Part shown: one piece after another, positions 1 to 7,073 of the stretch
How positions within the stretch are numbered: position 1 is the stretch's first letter
How the letters are laid out: each line of letters opens with the position of its first letter
NCBI GenBank assembly: GCA_964551475.1
Contig: CAZKCI010000101.1
Coordinates: 1 to 14,803, forward strand
Length of the DNA stretch: 14,803 bases
Reading direction: 5' to 3'
From: CAZKCI01 sp964551475
Lineage (GTDB): Bacteria > Auribacterota > Erginobacteria > Erginobacterales > CAZKCI01
The notes under the pieces: generated by a model
Told to the model about the DNA's origin: nothing
Databases searched by the model: none
Seen by the model: the letters and a program-made list of their open reading frames with translations, nothing else
Program-made: the position numbers and the translations under genes

Positions 1-2
1 AG

Positions 3-142
3 TCCATAATAATATAGACATGTCATTGCGAGGAGCGAAGCGACGAAGCAATCTCAACCCCGTGGGCAGCAAGAGATTGCTTCGCTTCGCTCGCAATGAC
101 AGTCATTGATAAAGTCCAGACTACAACGGTCGGATTAGTAAC
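3..142 (+). repeat. Left arm of 140-bp inverted repeat at the window ends
   Basis: This segment aligns without gaps to the reverse complement of 14664-14803, with about 124 of 140 positions identical by eye. Its core is a palindromic pair: a GTCATTGCGAG-type word from about 22 to 54 and its complement at 72-100. Distinct flanks follow, AATAATATAGACATG outside and GGACTACAACGG-like inside. Identity stops at 142, one base before the likely ATG of the deacetylase at 144. The GTCATTGCGAG palindrome is a dispersed repeat seen in many bacterial genomes. The conserved flanks suggest a longer element of REP or MITE type with no coding capacity. Having it at both ends also fits an assembly that broke in repeats. 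Confidence 0.9.
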
Positions 143-143
143 A

Positions 144-1100
144 ATGGGCTCTCCCCTGAAGAACGGACTCGTCTCTCTCGCATACCACACGGGCTTGCTT
201 CGGCTCCGGTCGATGCTGAATGCCCGAACGGGATTTTGGGTGCTCATGTATCACCACGTGCTGGCGGAACCCGATCCGTTTCTCCCCCACGTCACCGTTG
301 ATGGCTTCGCCCGACAGATCGATTTTCTGCGGAAGCGGATGAACGTTCTTCCTCTGCGGGAACTGGCCGGCAAACTCTCCGCGGGGGAGGAGATCCCGCC
401 CCGCTCCGTCGCTCTCACTTTCGACGACGAATACCAGGACATCCACCGGAACGCCTTTCCCCTGCTCAAAAAGCATGGCATCCCGGCGACTGTTTTCATC
501 GCCACGGGTTTTGTCGACACCGATCGCGTCCCCTGGACTGACGAGCTTGGTTTTCTTTTCAAAAACACCGAGAAGAAAACCATGGAGTTCGAGGCCGAAG
601 TCAATCTGGAGGGAGAGGAAAATCGTCTCCAGGCGCTCGGAAGGATCAAAAGGATATTGAAGGCAATGCCGGAAGCCGCCCGCCGCGTCCGCTACGAAGC
701 GATCAAAAAGCAGTTGGCCGTCTCCGCGCCCAATCCTATGAGGATCCTCGGCCGCCGCCAGATCCGCGAGATGGCGGAGGCGGGCATATATTTCGGCGCC
801 CACACGGTGAATCATCCGATCCTGACCCGCATACCCCCGGAGGAAGCCCGGCGGGAGATCGTGGACTCGAAACGGATGATCGAGGAGATGGCGGGGCGTC
901 CGGCCGCGGGGTTCTGCTATCCGAACGGCGAGGAAAACGACTTCTTGCCGGAGATCGAGCGGATGGTGCGTGAGGCGGGCTTCGCCTACGCCTGCTCCAC
1001 GGTCGAGGGGATCAACCGGCCGGGCGGCGACGTCTACGCCCTGCGGAGGCTCTGGACGAGCGAGGAGTCCCTGCCGCTCTTCGCGGCGCGTCTGGTGTGA
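144..1100 (+). CDS. Polysaccharide deacetylase family protein (NodB/CE4)
   Basis: Predicted 318-aa carbohydrate esterase 4 protein that would remove N- or O-acetyl groups from a surface or secreted glycan. Visible signatures, numbered from the ATG at 144, are LMYHHV (about 34-39), LTFDDE with the catalytic and metal-binding Asp pair at 94-95, HTVNHP with metal-ligand histidines at 220 and 224, and AGFCYPNG at about 255-262. No signal peptide or membrane segment is evident. An in-frame ATG at 96 would add 16 residues, but they are encoded entirely by the end repeat, so 144 is preferred. No clear Shine-Dalgarno sequence precedes 144, because the repeat ends one base upstream. It is convergent with the glycosyltransferase. 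The substrate is unknown; the neighbours suggest an exopolysaccharide or lipid-linked sugar. Confidence 0.88.
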   Translation: MGSPLKNGLVSLAYHTGLLRLRSMLNARTGFWVLMYHHVLAEPDPFLPHVTVDGFARQIDFLRKRMNVLPLRELAGKLSAGEEIPPRSVALTFDDEYQDIHRNAFPLLKKHGIPATVFIATGFVDTDRVPWTDELGFLFKNTEKKTMEFEAEVNLEGEENRLQALGRIKRILKAMPEAARRVRYEAIKKQLAVSAPNPMRILGRRQIREMAEAGIYFGAHTVNHPILTRIPPEEARREIVDSKRMIEEMAGRPAAGFCYPNGEENDFLPEIERMVREAGFAYACSTVEGINRPGGDVYALRRLWTSEESLPLFAARLV

Positions 1101-1103
1101 AAA

Positions 1104-1139
1104 ATGGACGAAATGGACGATATGGACTGAATGGACAAC
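1104..1139 (+). repeat. 9-bp tandem repeat (ATGGACnnn x4)
   Basis: Four copies of ATGGAC start at 1104, 1113, 1122 and 1131, an exact 9-bp period with three variable bases per unit. The array begins four bases after the deacetylase stop codon, in the convergent gap between two genes. It has no ribosome-binding site of its own and is best read as a short intergenic tandem repeat. Confidence 0.8.
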
Positions 1140-1147
1140 GAAAAACT

Positions 1148-1179
1148 GTGATCAGTAACCAATCACTGACCACTGATTA
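1148..1179. repeat. GATCAGT-family repeat overlapping a gene end
   Basis: This is a run of GTGATCAGT/ACTGATCAC-like words that recurs at 5360-5392 and 12249-12298. Read on the minus strand it encodes the last residues (IISGQ) and the TGA stop of the glycosyltransferase gene. The terminus of that protein is therefore repeat-derived. Confidence 0.75.
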
Positions 1180-2251
1180 TCCTGGCCGCCGCTTCGGCGC
1201 CGTCCAGCGGCAGTGACGGATAGTCATCCTCCATCGCCAGCACTTCCTCCAGAGTCTCCTCCAGATCTCCCGATTTCAGCTTCTCCTGCGTGATAAAGAG
1301 CGAAGGCAGGTATTTCTTCGCTCCCTCCACCAGCACGTCGTATTCGCGGAAATCCCCCCGGGAGGTGTAGATCATCCGTGTCCGGTTGGCGATGCACTCG
1401 GAGAGTATGCCGTAGCCCGGCTTGGTGATCACCACGTCGGAGGCCCTGACCAGGTCGGGATAGGAGAGGCCGGCTCGCTTGACCTTCTCCCGGCTGAAGT
1501 TCTTGATGCCGGAAAGTCTTCCTCCCACCCGCTCGCTCGCTATCCAGGCGATATTTTTTAGCCGGGAGAGCTTATGGTAATACTCCTTGCCCAGCCAGAA
1601 ACCGCCGAAGGAGAGGAGGACAACTCTCCGGTTGCGGGGAAGGCCGAGCCGGCCGCGGATTGATGATTTGCTTCTCCCGGAGCGGCGGGCGATCAGGGGG
1701 AGGTCCGTGACCCGCGGGAAGGCGGTCATCGGGCAGCTCAAGGGGAGGCGGAGGAGGCGTCCCGCTTTTCCATAAGACTTGCGGATCAAAGAGATGAGGT
1801 CGTGAAACTCCGGATGCCGGCCGGCATAGCCTTCGTAGATCCAATCCCAGGAGAAGTTGGCGACGGCGACAGAGGGGAGGCCGGCGGCTTCGGCGACGAG
1901 GAAGGCGACGGGGGGGATGTCGCCGACTATCAGTTCCGGCTTGAGTTTTCGAAATGAACTGAGCTCCGTCTTGATGAAAGCGGAGCTCTTTTCCACCAGC
2001 GCGGCGAAATGCTCGAGCGTGGCCCGGGCGTCAAGGCTCAGGCTGTCGGACTGGACGACGCCGGTGTCGCACTCGCGGCGGACGAAACGGAAGGGGGAGG
2101 GGATGGACTCCCGGTAGAACCACTCGGGGGCGGAGGTCTTGACCGTGACCGCGATCTCCGGGTGGTCCCGGAGGAGGACGCGGATAACCTCGGCCATCCG
2201 CGAGGAGTGGCCGAAGCCGTGGCCGGAGACATAGAAAACGACAGATTTCAT
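1163..2251 (-). CDS. GT-B glycosyltransferase resembling the arabinokinase N-terminal domain
   Basis: Predicted 362-aa cytoplasmic glycosyltransferase with a GT-B (MurG/GT28-like) layout. The N-terminal MKSVVFYVSGHGFGHSSR gives the glycine/histidine-rich first loop, and NFSWDWIYEGY lies near 133-143. A nucleotide-sugar-site motif ITKPGYGILSE lies near 275-285. SGHGFGH plus NFSWDWIY is the pattern I recall from the N-terminal domain of plant L-arabinokinase and its stand-alone bacterial relatives. The kinase half is absent here. The start was set at 2251: a 14-residue upstream extension to 2293 is encoded by GCATAGCG-type repeat DNA. The gene lies 104 bp downstream of the RmlD-like reductase on the same strand, so the two may be cotranscribed. 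Donor and acceptor sugars are unknown. Confidence 0.8.
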   Translation of the reverse strand: MKSVVFYVSGHGFGHSSRMAEVIRVLLRDHPEIAVTVKTSAPEWFYRESIPSPFRFVRRECDTGVVQSDSLSLDARATLEHFAALVEKSSAFIKTELSSFRKLKPELIVGDIPPVAFLVAEAAGLPSVAVANFSWDWIYEGYAGRHPEFHDLISLIRKSYGKAGRLLRLPLSCPMTAFPRVTDLPLIARRSGRSKSSIRGRLGLPRNRRVVLLSFGGFWLGKEYYHKLSRLKNIAWIASERVGGRLSGIKNFSREKVKRAGLSYPDLVRASDVVITKPGYGILSECIANRTRMIYTSRGDFREYDVLVEGAKKYLPSLFITQEKLKSGDLEETLEEVLAMEDDYPSLPLDGAEAAARIISGQ

Positions 2252-2282
2252 ACTACGAATTTCACGACTGAAAATGCATAGG

Positions 2283-2375
2283 GCATAGCGCAAAGCGCAT
2301 AGCGCCCCGACTAGGCTCCCAACCGATGTCCATATCTCTTGTCAGGCGCTTCGCGCTATGCGCTTTGCGCTATGC
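2283..2375. repeat. 23-bp perfect inverted repeat (GCATAGCGCAAAGCG family)
   Basis: The 23 bases at 2283-2305 are an exact reverse complement of 2353-2375, with 47 bases between. Each arm is itself two GCGCTATG-type words around a TTTGCG core. The right arm overlaps the end of the RmlD-like gene and supplies its TAG stop and the final residues RIAQSA. The left arm lies in the leader of the glycosyltransferase gene. An RNA hairpin between the two genes is possible. No T-tract follows it, so a classical terminator is unlikely. Confidence 0.88.
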
Positions 2376-3249
2376 GTTTGTATGCTTGCAGTCCTTCGTT
2401 GACCCCCCGGCCGCGGAAGCCGACAGCGCGGAAGACTTTGTCGCTGTTCAGGGAGACGTCGACGGGCGTGGGGGGGATGTCTTTCTTGTCCGTCATCCGG
2501 GCCGGGCGGATCACCCCTTTGTCGAAGCCGAAGATCTCCGCCATCCGGTAGCCGAAGTCGCAGCGGCTGATCCGCTCCGGACCTCCCAGGTGAAAGAGAC
2601 CGGACAGCTCCGGCTTTTCCAGGAGGAGGCCGATCGCTCGGGCGGCGTCTTCGGCGTAGAGGGGAGTACGGAACTGGTCGATGAAGAGCTCCAGGGGTGT
2701 GCGGTTGCGGAAGGCGTCGAACATCCACTCCAGGAAAGATCCATGGGACGGGCTTTTCGGCCCGTACAATAAGGGGAGGCGGACGATCACGGCTCCGGGG
2801 ATCGTCTTGCGGATCTCCCTTTCCCCCGCTAGCTTGTTGGCCTCGTAACAGCCGAGAGGAGCGGGAGTGTCTTCTTCGGTATACCAGCCTCTTCTGCCGT
2901 CGAAGACGCGGTCAGTCGAGGTGTAGAGGAGGCGCGCGTCAATTTCGCGGACAGCGTGTATGATGTTCACGGTCCCCCGAAGATTCACATCGCGAGCGAG
3001 ATCGGGCTGACTCATGCAGAGGGCGGGGGAGGTGATGGCGGCGGCGTGGATGACAATCGCGGGAGCGGTCTCGCGGATGACGCGCTCTGTCGCCTCCGGA
3101 TCGCGGAGGTCGAGGCGGAGGAAACGTCCCATCCCGTCGGGAGGGGGATGGGATGAGTAGGTTCCGACCACCTCATACCGTTCCCGGGAATGAAGGAGGA
3201 GGTTCCAGCCGAGGAAGCCGGAAGCTCCGGTGATCAGAAGACGGGGCAT
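2356..3249 (-). CDS. RmlD-like extended SDR (sugar-nucleotide reductase)
   Basis: Predicted 297-aa NAD(P)-dependent reductase or epimerase of the extended short-chain dehydrogenase family, closest in layout to dTDP-4-dehydrorhamnose reductase. Visible features are the Rossmann loop TGASGFLG (7-14), HAAA (68-71), TSTDRVFDG (110-118), the catalytic Tyr135 and Lys139 in YEANK, and RLPLLYGP (about 157-164). The start at 3249 (MPRLLITG) puts the dinucleotide loop at the normal distance. A 24-residue upstream extension to 3321 has no family resemblance. The C-terminal AYKRIAQSA is encoded by the adjacent repeat. No rmlABC genes are present, so rhamnose synthesis is not established and a different NDP-deoxysugar is possible. 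It probably precedes the glycosyltransferase in one transcript. Confidence 0.85.
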   Translation of the reverse strand: MPRLLITGASGFLGWNLLLHSRERYEVVGTYSSHPPPDGMGRFLRLDLRDPEATERVIRETAPAIVIHAAAITSPALCMSQPDLARDVNLRGTVNIIHAVREIDARLLYTSTDRVFDGRRGWYTEEDTPAPLGCYEANKLAGEREIRKTIPGAVIVRLPLLYGPKSPSHGSFLEWMFDAFRNRTPLELFIDQFRTPLYAEDAARAIGLLLEKPELSGLFHLGGPERISRCDFGYRMAEIFGFDKGVIRPARMTDKKDIPPTPVDVSLNSDKVFRAVGFRGRGVNEGLQAYKRIAQSA

Positions 3250-3448
3250 GAAGAACAGTACAGAGTTATAAGTTGTAGGTTGTAAAGAGACTATTAAATC
3301 GTTATGCGGCCCGAAGAGCAATAGTATATCATCTCCCGCTAGGCGTCCTGCCCATATGAAGGGGATAAATTCGTGTCATGAGGCCTGCCTCCCCCACGAC
3401 CTTAGCCAGGCTAATTCGCGTAATTCGTAGTTCTAATTCGCGCAATTC
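3250..3448. promoter_or_regulatory. Divergent intergenic region with AATTCG repeats
   Basis: This 199-bp gap separates the minus-strand RmlD-like gene from the plus-strand membrane protein, so promoters for both directions should lie here. On the minus strand a TATACT hexamer (complement of 3323-3328) could be a -10 element, but no convincing -35 stands at the right distance. From 3411 to about 3453 there are repeated AATTCGCG/AATTCGTAG words that run into the start codon of the membrane protein. A related AATTCGTG word sits near 3367. No open frame is supported. Confidence 0.4.
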
Positions 3449-3453
3449 ATGAA
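3411..3453. repeat. AATTCG-word repeat running into a start codon
   Basis: Successive words AATTCGCG, AATTCGTAG, AATTCGCG and AATTCATG occupy this stretch. The last contains the ATG at 3449 used by the membrane protein. The words resemble the AATTCGTG family at 13491-13562. A Shine-Dalgarno sequence is not visible, because the repeat fills the place where one would be. Confidence 0.65.
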
Positions 3454-5377
3454 TATTTCTGGACATTCTTCGCCGGGCCGAGTGTCCATCCTCCTCCTGC
3501 TCGCGGTCCTTGTCTCCTACGCCTACTTCATCCACTACATCGGCCGGGAGGAGTGGAACGCGACCAGCCGATTCGACCTCACCTATGCGCTGGCCGAGGA
3601 GGGGACCTTCCGGATCGACTCCTACCACGGCAACACCGGCGACAAGGTCCATTTCGGCGGCCACTACTATTCGGACAAGGCCCCCGGCCCGGCTCTGCTC
3701 GCCGTCCCCTTCTACCAGATCCTCCGCCGCTTCGGAGTGGAGGAGGAGAGGACGATCCAGTACCTCCTCACGCTGATCGTGGTGGGGATACCCTGCGCGC
3801 TCTCGGCGCTGGCTCTGCACCGCCTTCTCGGCGAAGCGGGGGGTGCGGACGAAGACGGCAAGATCACGCTCACGCTCGCTTATGCGCTGGGGACGCTGAT
3901 CGCCCCTTTCTCCACGGTCTTTTACGGCCACACGCTCGCCGCCTCGACCGCTCTGGTCTCCTTCTTCCTCCTCTTCCGGATGCGGGCGGGGATCTACCCG
4001 GAGCGCTGGTCGACGGCCTGGCTCGCGGGCTTTGTCTGCGCCTGGGGCGTTCTCTGCGATTTCCCCGCCGCCATCGTCGTCGTTCTTCTCTCCGGATATC
4101 TTCTGATCGCCTTGAAGAAGAAGCGTCTCCTCGTCCCCTGGTGCCTGGGGGTGGCGATCCCCTTGGTCCTCCTCGGCTACTACAACCACTCCTGTTTCGG
4201 CTCGCCCTTCGCCAGCTCCTACTCCTACCACCAGGTGTATGACCACCACGCGGGTTTCCTGGGGATCACCCTTCCCAAGCTCGACGCCCTCTGGGGGATC
4301 ACATTCAGCCCCTACCGGGGGATCTTCTACCAGTCCCCGTTTCTCCTCCTCATCTTCCCGGCCTTCGTCTATTTCGCCCGGCGGAAAAGCCTCCGGGAAT
4401 GGCTCCTCTGCCTCCTGATGACGGCGGGTTTTTTCTTCTTCAACGCCGGTTACGCCTACTGGGACGGCGTGGGTTCGATCGGCGCCCGGTTCCTCATCCC
4501 GGTCCTGCCTTTCCTGGTTCTGCCCCTGGCCGCCCTTCCGAAGTCCTGGCGGGGGCCGCTCAAGGCCCTGGCCCTCGTCTCGATCGTTTTCATGCTCGTG
4601 ATCAACGCCACCGAGCCGCGGGCGGAGTGGAAGGTGTCGAGCCCGCTCATCTATTTCAGCTTCTTCCTCCTCTCGCGGGGGCTCATCTCCGACAACCTGG
4701 GGACAGTGCTGGGTCTTTATTCCTGCTGGTCGCTGATCCCTCTCCTGATCGTTCTCGGCGCCCTCACGGTCGTTCTCCGGAAGATGATCCCGCGCGAGGA
4801 GAGGATGCGCTGGAGCCTGTTCCAGGCGAAGAGCGCGCTCGGCGCCGCCGGCGCGGTCCTTCTCTGGATCGGTATCGCCGGATGGGAGGAGCCGTATCTC
4901 AGGGAATACGACAAAGCGGAGAGCCTCTTCCGCTATTACCGGGGGAGGGGGGAGGTCGACTGGCCGGAACTGGAAGCCGGCTACAAACTGGCGCTCGAGT
5001 ACGAGCCCCGTTTCATGGAGCCCTATCTCCGCCTGGCCGAGATCGCCCGTTTCCGGGGCATGCCCCGGGCGGCGCTGGCCTATTACGACCAGATGCTGGC
5101 GCTGGAGCCGTCTTCCTCCGTCATCCGGCAGGAGAAGGCGGCCATCCACGAGCTGGTGGGGGAGAACGGGAAGGCGGAAGAGAACTTGCGGGAGGCGTTG
5201 CAGATCGCTCCCCGGGACGTCTCCCTCCACCTTCAGCTCGGCGAGTTTCTCTCCCGCCGGGGGAGGATGGATGAGGCGATCGGGGAGTGGGAAGAGGCGC
5301 TGAGATTGCAGCCGGGGGATGCGAGGATCAAGATGAGATTGGAGGAAGAGAAAAGGAAAGTGATCAGTAATCGGTGA
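3449..5377 (+). CDS. Multi-pass membrane protein with C-terminal TPR repeats
   Basis: Predicted 642-aa inner-membrane protein. The first membrane segment is about 13-30. A polar loop follows (about 31-80) with FDLTYALAEEGTFRIDSYHG and GHYYSDKAPGP. About ten or more further hydrophobic segments run to about residue 480. A soluble C-terminal domain (about 487-642) holds TPR-like helices such as YLRLAEIARFRGMPRAALAY and AIGEWEEALRLQP. A charged first loop followed by many membrane spans is the layout of GT-C (ArnT/PMT-like) glycosyltransferases using lipid-phosphate sugars, so sugar transfer at the periplasmic face is a reasonable guess. The catalytic acid is not proven. ATG 3449 lies in repeat DNA without a Shine-Dalgarno sequence, and GTG 3482 is an in-frame alternative. 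The last residues, VISNR, and the stop come from the GATCAGT repeat. The gene is monocistronic. Confidence 0.75.
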   Translation: MNISGHSSPGRVSILLLLAVLVSYAYFIHYIGREEWNATSRFDLTYALAEEGTFRIDSYHGNTGDKVHFGGHYYSDKAPGPALLAVPFYQILRRFGVEEERTIQYLLTLIVVGIPCALSALALHRLLGEAGGADEDGKITLTLAYALGTLIAPFSTVFYGHTLAASTALVSFFLLFRMRAGIYPERWSTAWLAGFVCAWGVLCDFPAAIVVVLLSGYLLIALKKKRLLVPWCLGVAIPLVLLGYYNHSCFGSPFASSYSYHQVYDHHAGFLGITLPKLDALWGITFSPYRGIFYQSPFLLLIFPAFVYFARRKSLREWLLCLLMTAGFFFFNAGYAYWDGVGSIGARFLIPVLPFLVLPLAALPKSWRGPLKALALVSIVFMLVINATEPRAEWKVSSPLIYFSFFLLSRGLISDNLGTVLGLYSCWSLIPLLIVLGALTVVLRKMIPREERMRWSLFQAKSALGAAGAVLLWIGIAGWEEPYLREYDKAESLFRYYRGRGEVDWPELEAGYKLALEYEPRFMEPYLRLAEIARFRGMPRAALAYYDQMLALEPSSSVIRQEKAAIHELVGENGKAEENLREALQIAPRDVSLHLQLGEFLSRRGRMDEAIGEWEEALRLQPGDARIKMRLEEEKRKVISNR

Positions 5378-5392
5378 ACTGCGATCGGTTGG
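5360..5392. repeat. GATCAGT-family repeat overlapping a gene end
   Basis: GTGATCAGTAATCGGTGAAC and the following degenerate words match the family at 1148-1179 and 12249-12298. The TGA at 5375-5377 inside it is the stop codon of the membrane/TPR gene. Confidence 0.7.
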
Positions 5393-5423
5393 GCTCGGCG
5401 ATTGAACTAGGAATGGGATGATT

Positions 5424-5444
5424 CTTTTCCGCGGCGCGGAAAAG
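5424..5444. promoter_or_regulatory. 21-bp perfect palindrome upstream of the leu promoter
   Basis: CTTTTCCGCG and CGCGGAAAAG are exact reverse complements around a single central G, ending four bases before the -35 hexamer at 5449. The position suits an operator for a dimeric regulator of the leuCD operon. As RNA it could also form a weak hairpin ending the upstream gene, though the following T-run is poor. The regulator is not identified. Confidence 0.5.
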
Positions 5445-5448
5445 AGGG

Positions 5449-5477
5449 TTGTTTCCCCGGCGGCTGCTCCCTATAAT
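5449..5477 (+). promoter_or_regulatory. Sigma-70-type promoter for leuC
   Basis: TTGTTT at 5449-5454 and a perfect TATAAT at 5472-5477 are separated by exactly 17 bases. This is the best promoter match found in the window. Transcription should start near 5484, leaving a leader of about 145 bases before the leuC ATG. That leader contains the folded repeat at 5522-5584. Confidence 0.65.
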
Positions 5478-5521
5478 CCGCTTTTCAAAACAGGCAACAC
5501 GGTCGGGGAAGGATGACGATT

Positions 5522-5584
5522 TGTAGGCCGGTTCTGTGAACCGGCGGCCAGGATTGTCACGCCCGCTCGTAGAGCGGGCCTACA
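5522..5584. repeat. Three-way-junction repeat (TGTAGGCC ... GGCCTACA)
   Basis: TGTAGGCC at 5522-5529 pairs exactly with GGCCTACA at 5577-5584. Inside are two hairpins: GGTTCTGTGAACC (5530-5542, part of a longer 5528-5544 stem) and GCCCGCTCGTAGAGCGGGC (5561-5579, sharing bases with the closing stem). It lies in the predicted leuC leader. A second copy of the family, in the opposite orientation for its first half, is at 11943-12011. A dispersed structured repeat is likely, with attenuator function unproven. Confidence 0.75.
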
Positions 5585-5629
5585 CGGCTCAATGAAATCA
5601 GGACGAATGGTTTTTCCGGAGAACGCATC

Positions 5630-6889
5630 ATGGGCATGACCATCGCGGAAAAGATTCTGGCCGCTCACGCGGGGCGGGAGTCCGTTGCCCCCGGCGAGAT
5701 CATCATGGCCCGGGTCGACCTGGCGCTGGGAAACGACATCACGGCGCCCATGGCCATCCGGGAGTTCAGGAAGAGCGGCGTCGAGAACGTCTTCGACCGG
5801 GAGAAGATCGCCCTGGTCTGCGATCATTTCGCCCCCAACAAGGACATCCTCTCCGCCGAGCAGTGCCGGACCGTCCGGCAGTTTGCCCGCGAGCAGGAGA
5901 TCGTCCATTTCTACGACGTGGGGCGCATGGGCATCGAGCACGCCCTCCTCCCCGAACTGGGGCTGGTGGTCCCGGGCGACCTGGTGATCGGCGCGGACAG
6001 CCACACCTGCACCTACGGCGCGCTGGGGGCATTCTCCACCGGCGTGGGGTCGACGGACCTGGCGGCGGCGATGATCAGCGGGGAGTCCTGGTTTCGCGTC
6101 CCCCCGACCATGCTCTTCGTCTACGAGGGCAACCTCAGAGCCTGGGTGTCGGGGAAGGACCTGATCCTCTACACGATCGGGAAGATCGGCGTGGAGGGGG
6201 CCAACTACGCGGCGATGGAACTGACCGGACCGACGATCAAGGCGCTCTCCATGTCCGATCGCCTGACCATGGCCAACATGGCGATCGAAGCGGGGGCGAA
6301 GGCGGGAATCTTCCCCCCCGACGAGATCACCGAAGAGTATGTCAAGGGCCGGGCCCGCCATCCCTACCGCTGCTATTCCAGCGACCCGGACGCGGTCTAC
6401 CGGGAAAAGATCGCGATCAACGTTTCCGAGATCGAGCCCCAGATCGCCCTCCCCTCGCTCCCCTCCAACGTCAGGCCGGTGAGCGAAGTGAAGGGGGTGA
6501 AGATCGACCAGTCGGTGATCGGATCGTGCACCAACGGGAGGCTGGAGGATCTGCGGGTGGCGGCCAAGATCCTCAAGGGCCGCAAGGTCAAGGACACGGT
6601 CCGGACCATCATCATCCCGGGGACGCAGACGATCTACTTGCAGGCGCTCCGGGAGGGGCTGATCGAGATCTTCATCGAGGCCAACGCCGTCGTCTCCACG
6701 CCGACCTGCGGCCCCTGCCTGGGCGGCCACATGGGTATCCTGGCCAAGGGGGAGAAGGCCGTGGCCACGACCAACCGCAACTTTGTCGGGCGGATGGGCC
6801 ACGCCGAGAGCGAGGTCTATCTCGCCAATCCCGCCGTGGCGGCGGCGAGCGCGGTAGCGGGGGAAATCGTCCATCCGGATAAGATATAA
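5630..6889 (+). CDS. leuC: 3-isopropylmalate dehydratase large subunit (LeuC/HacA type)
   Basis: A 419-aa aconitase-family subunit that, with LeuD, interconverts 2- and 3-isopropylmalate through a [4Fe-4S] cluster. The cluster ligands are visible as Cys300 in VIGSCTNGR and Cys360 and Cys363 in TCGPCLGG. Other family marks are MGMTIAEKILAAHAG at the start, VCDHFAPNKD, and IGADSHTCTYGALGAFSTGVGSTD-like text at about 120-142. The length of about 420 matches the short archaeal-type large subunit rather than the 465-aa E. coli LeuC. This branch also includes homoaconitases, so specificity rests on the LeuB-type dehydrogenase nearby. GGAG at 5618-5621 lies eight bases before the ATG. It is first in the block behind the 5449 promoter. 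Confidence 0.95.
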   Translation: MGMTIAEKILAAHAGRESVAPGEIIMARVDLALGNDITAPMAIREFRKSGVENVFDREKIALVCDHFAPNKDILSAEQCRTVRQFAREQEIVHFYDVGRMGIEHALLPELGLVVPGDLVIGADSHTCTYGALGAFSTGVGSTDLAAAMISGESWFRVPPTMLFVYEGNLRAWVSGKDLILYTIGKIGVEGANYAAMELTGPTIKALSMSDRLTMANMAIEAGAKAGIFPPDEITEEYVKGRARHPYRCYSSDPDAVYREKIAINVSEIEPQIALPSLPSNVRPVSEVKGVKIDQSVIGSCTNGRLEDLRVAAKILKGRKVKDTVRTIIIPGTQTIYLQALREGLIEIFIEANAVVSTPTCGPCLGGHMGILAKGEKAVATTNRNFVGRMGHAESEVYLANPAVAAASAVAGEIVHPDKI

Positions 6890-6893
6890 ATTC

Positions 6894-7048
6894 GGGTTCA
6901 ACGGTTCAAGGGATCGAAGGTTCAACGGTTCAAGGGTTCAACGGTTCAAAGGTTGGGAAAAAGTGAACATATCCGTGAACCGCTGAACCGTGAACCGCTG
7001 AACCGTGAACCGCTGAACCGTGAACCGCTGAACCGTGAACCGCTGAAC
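6894..7048. repeat. Inverted GGTTCAAC / GTGAACCGCTGAAC arrays between leuC and leuD
   Basis: The left part (6894-6955) is a run of GGGTTCAACGGTTCAA-like words. The right part (6974-7048) is exactly five copies of the 15-bp unit CGTGAACCGCTGAAC. The two parts are roughly complementary, so the 184-bp gap between leuC and leuD can fold back on itself. A related inverted pair lies between leuB and asd (9712-9796). The 15-bp period gives a spurious pentapeptide repeat on the minus strand, which is not a gene. Confidence 0.9.
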
Positions 7049-7073
7049 CTGCTAACCGAGTAGTTACATATCT

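Noticed and set aside
96..143. Upstream ATG at 96 as the deacetylase start
   Set aside because: The added 16 residues come from the end repeat and have no family resemblance; ATG 144 gives a normal N-terminus.
23..247. Short minus-strand frame containing VIASEAKQS
   Set aside because: This peptide is the translation of the GTCATTGCGAG repeat, which is dispersed and non-coding.
3329..5230. Long open frame (633 codons) antisense to the membrane/TPR gene
   Set aside because: It is rich in Glu, Arg, Gly and Pro with no domain, which is typical of the antisense of a GC-rich gene. The plus-strand frame has membrane helices, family motifs and TPRs.
5513..5539. Possible eight-residue leader peptide (MTICRPVL) before leuC
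   Set aside because: The purine-rich stretch abuts the ATG too closely, only one Leu codon is present, and no terminator/antiterminator pair was found, so leucine attenuation is not supported.
5471..6925. Open frame antisense to leuC
   Set aside because: It covers leuC exactly opposite and has no ribosome-binding site or domain, so it is a GC-bias shadow.
6974..7048. CRISPR-like array
   Set aside because: The units are 15 bp and directly contiguous with no spacers, and there are no cas genes. It is a simple tandem repeat.
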